DNA of 64,000 bases, from contig URUJ01000005.1 in the NCBI GenBank assembly GCA_900551095.1, forward strand, positions 1 through 64,000. Direction: 5' to 3'. The notes beneath the pieces were generated by a model. That model searched no databases and was not told where the DNA came from. It saw only the letters and a program-made list of their open reading frames with translations. Within the stretch, counting starts at the first letter, position 1. Each line of letters starts with the position of its first letter. The stretch is from an uncultured Anaerococcus sp. (lineage in GTDB: Bacteria; Bacillota; Clostridia; Tissierellales; Peptoniphilaceae). The position numbers were made by a program, and so were the translations under genes. This document shows positions 60,044-64,000 of this stretch, piece after piece.

Positions 60044-61729
60044 TTATAGATTTTTGATTTCTTCGATTAAAGCTGGAACAACTTCGTGGAAATCCCCTAC
60101 TATACCATAGTCACAGTGCTTGAAAAATGGTGCTGCTTCGTCATTATTAATTACTACAACCTTTTTAGCATCTTCTAGTCCTCTTAAGTGTTGGCCAGCA
60201 CCTGAAATACCAATTCCTATATAAAGTTCTCCTGCAAACTTCCTGCCAGATACACCAATATATTGTCTGAGTGGTACATATCTTCTAACTTGAGCTGCTG
60301 GTCTTGATGAACCAAGAACAGAACCTGTCACATTGGCAAGTTCTTTTGCCATTTCAAGGTTTTGAGCTTCTCCAAGACCCATACCTACAGCAACAACTCT
60401 GTCAGCATTTTCCACTGGTCCTTCTAGGTCAACAGCATCTTTCTTAAGATCATAACCATCAGCTACTAAAGCTTGAACAAGTTTCTTAGCTGCTTCTTTT
60501 GAATCGCCTGTAAAGATTTCCTTCTTCTTGCCATCATCTTTTTTAACTTCCTTAGCTTTTGGAGCATCCTTCTTCGCATTTTTATCTTTTGGAAGGATAT
60601 ATCCTGAGATAACAAGCTTCATAATCTCATTTGTACCTTCATAAATTTGGGTAATCTTGGCATCTCTGTAGAATCTTTCCACATCTGATCCTTTGATAAA
60701 TCCAGAACCACCATACATTTGAAGGGCTTGTGAGGTGAGTTTTTCAGCTAAATCTGATGCATAAAGCTTAGCCATAGCGGCATCTTTACCATATCCTTTA
60801 ACATGGGCGTCTTTTTTCTTAGCTGCATCATAAACTAAAAGTCTAGCTGCTTTTAATTCTGTAGCCATTTGGGCAAGTGTAAATGAATTGTGTTGGAAAC
60901 GACCGATAGCTTGGCCAAATTGAATTCTGTGCATACCGTGGTCAAGGGCTGATTCATAAGCTCCTTGGGCAATACCTAAAGCCTGTGAAGCTATACCAAT
61001 TCTACCACCATCTAGAATCATCATAGCATATTTGAAACCCTTGTTAAGTTCACCAAGGAGGTTTTCCTTTGGAACTTTTACGTCTTTGAAGTGAAGTTCT
61101 GCAGTAATTGATGATCTGATACCTAGTTTATCATATGGTTCTGAGAAGGTAAATCCTTCAAAGTCTTTGTCAACGATAAACATTGAAATACCATGGTTAC
61201 CCTTACCTGGTTCTGTAACTGCAGTTACTAGATAAGTTTGTGCCTCTGGTGCATTTGTGATAAAGATTTTTTTACCGTTTAATAGGTAGTAATCTCCCTT
61301 ATCAACTGCTGTAGTTTCAGTCTCAGCTGAATCAGAACCAGCGTTTTCTTCTGTCAGACCAAAGCCACCAATTTGTGTACCATCACAAAGTGGTCTTAGG
61401 TATTTTTCCTTTTGCTCTTCTGTACCAAATTCATTGATTCCCCAAGTACCAAGTGATGTATGAGCAGATAAAATAACACCAGCTCCACCATCAACTCTTG
61501 ATAATTCCTCAACAGCTATGGCATAGTGTTCATTAGTAAGACCTGCTCCACCGTATTTTTCATCAAATGGAATACCTAAAAGACCCATCTTTCCCATTTC
61601 GTTAACAATATCTTTTGGAAATTCCTTGGTTTGGTCAAGGTGAAAGGCAATTGGCTTGATTTTTTCCTCAGCAAAATCCCTAACAACTTTTCTAAACTCT
61701 TCTAAATCTTTTGGTAAATTATATGACAT
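60044..61729 (-). CDS. Acyl-CoA dehydrogenase fused to the C-terminal FAD domain of EtfA
   Basis: 561 residues from the ATG at 61729 (AAAGGAG upstream). Residues 1 to about 380 are a full acyl-CoA dehydrogenase (FGLTEENAGSDSAETETTA, YQ-type FAD contacts GRFQHNSFTLAQMA, catalytic Glu in IYEGTNEIMK). A Lys-rich linker (about 385-410) leads to a domain with GSVLGSSRPAAQVRRYVPL, LYIGIGISGAGQHLRGLEDA and YGIVGDFHEVVPALIEEI, the FAD-binding half of electron-transfer flavoprotein alpha. The fusion would pass electrons inside one chain. No etfB or separate etfA lies nearby. Substrate of the dehydrogenase not readable. Confidence 0.92.
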   Translation of the reverse strand: MSYNLPKDLEEFRKVVRDFAEEKIKPIAFHLDQTKEFPKDIVNEMGKMGLLGIPFDEKYGGAGLTNEHYAIAVEELSRVDGGAGVILSAHTSLGTWGINEFGTEEQKEKYLRPLCDGTQIGGFGLTEENAGSDSAETETTAVDKGDYYLLNGKKIFITNAPEAQTYLVTAVTEPGKGNHGISMFIVDKDFEGFTFSEPYDKLGIRSSITAELHFKDVKVPKENLLGELNKGFKYAMMILDGGRIGIASQALGIAQGAYESALDHGMHRIQFGQAIGRFQHNSFTLAQMATELKAARLLVYDAAKKKDAHVKGYGKDAAMAKLYASDLAEKLTSQALQMYGGSGFIKGSDVERFYRDAKITQIYEGTNEIMKLVISGYILPKDKNAKKDAPKAKEVKKDDGKKKEIFTGDSKEAAKKLVQALVADGYDLKKDAVDLEGPVENADRVVAVGMGLGEAQNLEMAKELANVTGSVLGSSRPAAQVRRYVPLRQYIGVSGRKFAGELYIGIGISGAGQHLRGLEDAKKVVVINNDEAAPFFKHCDYGIVGDFHEVVPALIEEIKNL

Positions 61730-61770
61730 ATTATCTCCTTTAATTCTAATATTGCTCTCTCTATTTATAA

Positions 61771-61785
61771 TGATACCCATTATCA
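61771..61785. promoter_or_regulatory. Fur-like box between the ACAD fusion and fprA
   Basis: TGATACC-C-ATTATCA, which read on the other strand is TGATAAT-G-GGTATCA: 12 of 14 positions match the Fur 7-1-7 consensus TGATAAT-N-ATTATCA, within a longer inverted repeat AATGATA...TATCATT. It lies between plausible -35 and -10 elements of the minus-strand gene, a repressor-like position. Confidence 0.5.
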
Positions 61786-61899
61786 TTTGTTTAAAACATT
61801 TTCCCTCATTCTTTTCCAATATTATTAAACTATTTAAAAAATAGCCAGATAATAGTATAGTTAAAGTAAGAATATTAAAAAATAAACAAAGGAGTAATT

Positions 61900-63117
61900 A
61901 TGCACAATATAATAGAAGTACTTGATAATATATATTGGGTAGGTGTGAACGACCGTAGAATCGCAAGATTTGAAAATATGTTTGAAGTTCCAAACGGGGT
62001 TTCTTACAATGCATTCGTTATAAAAGACGAAAAAAACGCCCTAATGGATTCAGTAGAAGGCGCTTTCACTAGACAATATATGGAAAATGTAGCCGCAGCC
62101 CTAGATGGAGAAGATCTTGACTACATCGTTATCTCCCACATGGAACCAGACCACTGCAGAAACATCGACTTTATACTAAAAGAATATCCAAACTGTAAAT
62201 TTGTAGGAAATGCTAAAACACACAAGTTTTTTGAGCAATTCTACGATGACAAATATGCTGATAGATATTTAGAAATCAAAGAAGGCGACGAAATAAACCT
62301 AGGTAAGAGAAATCTTAAGTTTGTCTTTGCACCAATGGTTCACTGGCCAGAAGTATTTATGACCTATGAAACAACAGAAGGTCTCTTCTTCTCAGCAGAT
62401 GCATTCGGTGCCTTTAACGCAATCGCAGGAAATATTTCCGCAGACAAGGTAATTTACAAAGGCGACTGGCTAGACCAGGCTAGACGTTACTACATCAATA
62501 TCGTAGGCAAACAAGGAAAAATGGTACAAAACTTATTTAAAAAGGTAGAAGGTCTTCCTATAAATGCCATCCTTCCACTTCACGGTCCAGTTTACAAAGA
62601 TGCTGATTCAATTAACTTTATCATGGAAAAATACGGCCACTGGGCAGGCTTTACACCAGAACAAAAAGGTGTAGCCATTGTCTATGCATCAATGTACGGT
62701 GATACAGAACAAGCAAGTGACATCCTCGCAAACTTCCTAGCAGAAGAAGGCGTTGAAGATATCGTTCTATACGACATCTCAGACTGGGACTTCTCATACC
62801 CAATCGCAGACTGCCACAGATTCAGCCACCAAGTATTCGCCCCAATTAACTACAACGCAGGCCTATACTACAAAATGGATGCCTTCCTAAGAGAACTAGT
62901 AGGCACAGGATATAAAAACAGAACAGTATCCTTCCTAAACAACTGGTCATGGGGCGGAAGAAGTCTAGAAATTTCCCAAGAAATCCTAGAAGCCGCAAAA
63001 CCAAACTACATCGGCGAAGTAGTAAAAATAAATTCAGGCGTAAAAGATCCACAAGTTGAAGAACTAAGACAACTTGCTAAAATAATAGCAGAAGACGTAA
63101 AAAACACAGAAATCTAA
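61900..63117 (+). CDS. fprA: FprA-type A flavoprotein (flavodiiron oxygen/NO reductase)
   Basis: 405 residues: metallo-beta-lactamase-like diiron domain with ISHMEPDHCRN, VHWPEVFMTY and SADAFGAF, ILPLHGPVYK, then a flavodoxin domain (IVYASMYGDTEQASDILA and NNWSWGGRSLEISQEILEAA). Reduces oxygen to water (or NO to N2O) with electrons from rubredoxin or a flavoprotein, protecting the anaerobe. AAAGGAG precedes the start; terminator at 63129. Confidence 0.95.
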   Translation: MHNIIEVLDNIYWVGVNDRRIARFENMFEVPNGVSYNAFVIKDEKNALMDSVEGAFTRQYMENVAAALDGEDLDYIVISHMEPDHCRNIDFILKEYPNCKFVGNAKTHKFFEQFYDDKYADRYLEIKEGDEINLGKRNLKFVFAPMVHWPEVFMTYETTEGLFFSADAFGAFNAIAGNISADKVIYKGDWLDQARRYYINIVGKQGKMVQNLFKKVEGLPINAILPLHGPVYKDADSINFIMEKYGHWAGFTPEQKGVAIVYASMYGDTEQASDILANFLAEEGVEDIVLYDISDWDFSYPIADCHRFSHQVFAPINYNAGLYYKMDAFLRELVGTGYKNRTVSFLNNWSWGGRSLEISQEILEAAKPNYIGEVVKINSGVKDPQVEELRQLAKIIAEDVKNTEI

Positions 63118-63128
63118 TCAAAAATATA

Positions 63129-63159
63129 AGCTCGAAGCACAAAACTTCGGGCTTTTTTT
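63129..63159 (+). terminator. Terminator of fprA
   Basis: AGCTCGAAG/CTTCGGGCT with one G-T pair and loop CACAAAA, followed by six or seven T residues. Confidence 0.9.
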
Positions 63160-63227
63160 GAGCTCTTCAATAGGAAAATAATTTTTGCATTTAAAAGATT
63201 AAACAAAACTCAAATCATTTCAAATTC

Positions 63228-63269
63228 AAAAAACATCCTAAAATGATTTTACAACCAACTTAGGATGTT
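63228..63269 (-). terminator. Terminator of the sugar permease gene
   Basis: AACATCCTAA/TTAGGATGTT, 10 bp stem, followed by TTTTG on the minus strand, about 30 bases past the stop. Confidence 0.85.
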
Positions 63270-63298
63270 TATTACACAAGAAAATATATGAAAATCTA

Positions 63299-64000
63299 CT
63301 ATTTTTGATTTGCCAATCTTGTATTCCTATACATATCAAATGCAACTGCAAATAGGATAATTACTCCGCTTGTTATTTCAAGTATGTGTGTATTTAATCC
63401 AAACTGTACACCAGCATTATTTATCAATATCATAAGAATTGTGCCTAGTACTGTTCCGACCATAGAACCTCGACCACCGCTTAGTGAAGCTCCACCAATT
63501 ACTGCAGCGGCTATAGCATTCATCTCATAGCCCTCGCCTCCTGTTGGAAGTGCACTTTGAACTCTTGCTGCAAGTAATATTCCTGCTACTGCATATAGAA
63601 GACCTGCTAGAGTATAGGTTGCGATATACATTTTTTTCACGTTGATACCGCTTAATTTTGCTACATTTTCCCCTGATCCAAGTATATAAATATTTCTACC
63701 AAATATTGTATATCTTAGAACAAAGAAAATAATTACAGCTACTAAAATCCATATTAAAGCAAGTACAGGTAATATACCTAATACTGTTGCATTTCCTAGA
63801 GCTAGTATTCTTTCATCTAATCCACTAACTGTCAAAGCATTACTAATAATTTTTGTTATACCACCTACAACTGTAGATGTTCCGAGAGTTGCTATCATTG
63901 GTGGAATTTTAAATTTATAAATAATTGCTCCATTTACAAATCCAGAAACTAAACCAACTAGGATTGCTGCAAGTAAAGTGATAGGCAAAGCTAATTCAGT
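63299..64000 (-). CDS. Sugar ABC transporter permease, RbsC-like (5' end beyond window)
   Basis: The frame is open to the right edge, so the visible 234 residues are the C-terminal part of a permease of about 310-330 residues. Signatures: MIATLGTSTVVGGITKI, and the RbsC motif AIAAAVIGGASLSGGRGSMVG, with about seven helices remaining. The TTG at 63986-63988 is internal, not the start. Family imports ribose, xylose, galactose or autoinducer-2; substrate undecided. Last gene of its operon, with a terminator after it. Confidence 0.92.
   Translation of the reverse strand, partial: TELALPITLLAAILVGLVSGFVNGAIIYKFKIPPMIATLGTSTVVGGITKIISNALTVSGLDERILALGNATVLGILPVLALIWILVAVIIFFVLRYTIFGRNIYILGSGENVAKLSGINVKKMYIATYTLAGLLYAVAGILLAARVQSALPTGGEGYEMNAIAAAVIGGASLSGGRGSMVGTVLGTILMILINNAGVQFGLNTHILEITSGVIILFAVAFDMYRNTRLANQK

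Overview
This is a low-GC, Gram-positive, anaerobic genome segment. The gene set suggests a Firmicute of the Peptoniphilaceae type (Anaerococcus-like): a split ferredoxin:NADP oxidoreductase (NfnAB), a flavodiiron FprA, an acyl-CoA dehydrogenase fused to part of EtfA, AddAB/SbcCD repair, a NPKTG-type surface anchor and TTG/ATG starts with AGGAGG-type ribosome sites. Genus placement is inference from gene content only; no search was run. Most genes lie on the minus strand in short operons, usually closed by clear rho-independent terminators.

Left part (1-9.4 kb), accessory. A Bce-like module (OmpR-type regulator, short-input histidine kinase, ABC ATPase running off the left edge) is followed by a decayed minus-strand cluster at 2.5-5.3 kb. 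That cluster holds a truncated radical SAM enzyme, a frameshifted ABC ATPase, an SdpI-like membrane protein, a DUF3784-like protein and several tiny membrane or acidic peptides. Next to it is an intact five-gene block (ABC ATPase, two permeases, NarL-type kinase and regulator, 5.3-9.05 kb). Together they look like the remains of a modified-peptide (bacteriocin-like) locus whose regulation and export survived its maturase.

Core part (9.4-23.4 kb). Two neurotransmitter:sodium-symporter paralogues, trpS, prfB (with the RF2 +1 frameshift site), secA, glpX, an RluA-type pseudouridine synthase, a class-A-like serine hydrolase, a repeat-rich cell-wall protein and an exonuclease III.

23.4-25.0 kb is an IS150-like (IS3 family) element whose two ends and terminal orfA/orfB fragments are still visible. 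Its middle is replaced by an Hfq-like fragment and by a two-gene cassette (secreted protein plus tiny membrane protein) under a strong promoter with a perfect CcpA cre site. A similarly arranged cassette occurs at 52.69-53.26 kb.

25-40.4 kb: mnmA with its cysteine desulfurase, an aldose-epimerase-like protein, a small DMT transporter, a YdbC protein, then msrA/GH25 lysozyme/ThrE halves/membrane J-protein, an ABC exporter, nfnAB, a flavin reductase, an aldo/keto reductase, a CNNM-CBS protein and an SDR.

40.5-52.5 kb: a single compact repair operon yaaA-sbcD-sbcC-addB-addA plus a small protein. 53.3-57.1 kb: a zinc-uptake operon (ZnuABC-like) divergent from a Fur/Zur regulator across a perfect 7-1-7 operator, with a nuclease lipoprotein downstream. 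57.3-64 kb: a tRNA-Arg(CCG) gene whose first ten bases encode the end of a phosphoesterase, NAD synthetase, the ACAD-EtfA fusion divergent from fprA with a Fur-like box between, and the C-terminal part of a sugar ABC permease running off the right edge.
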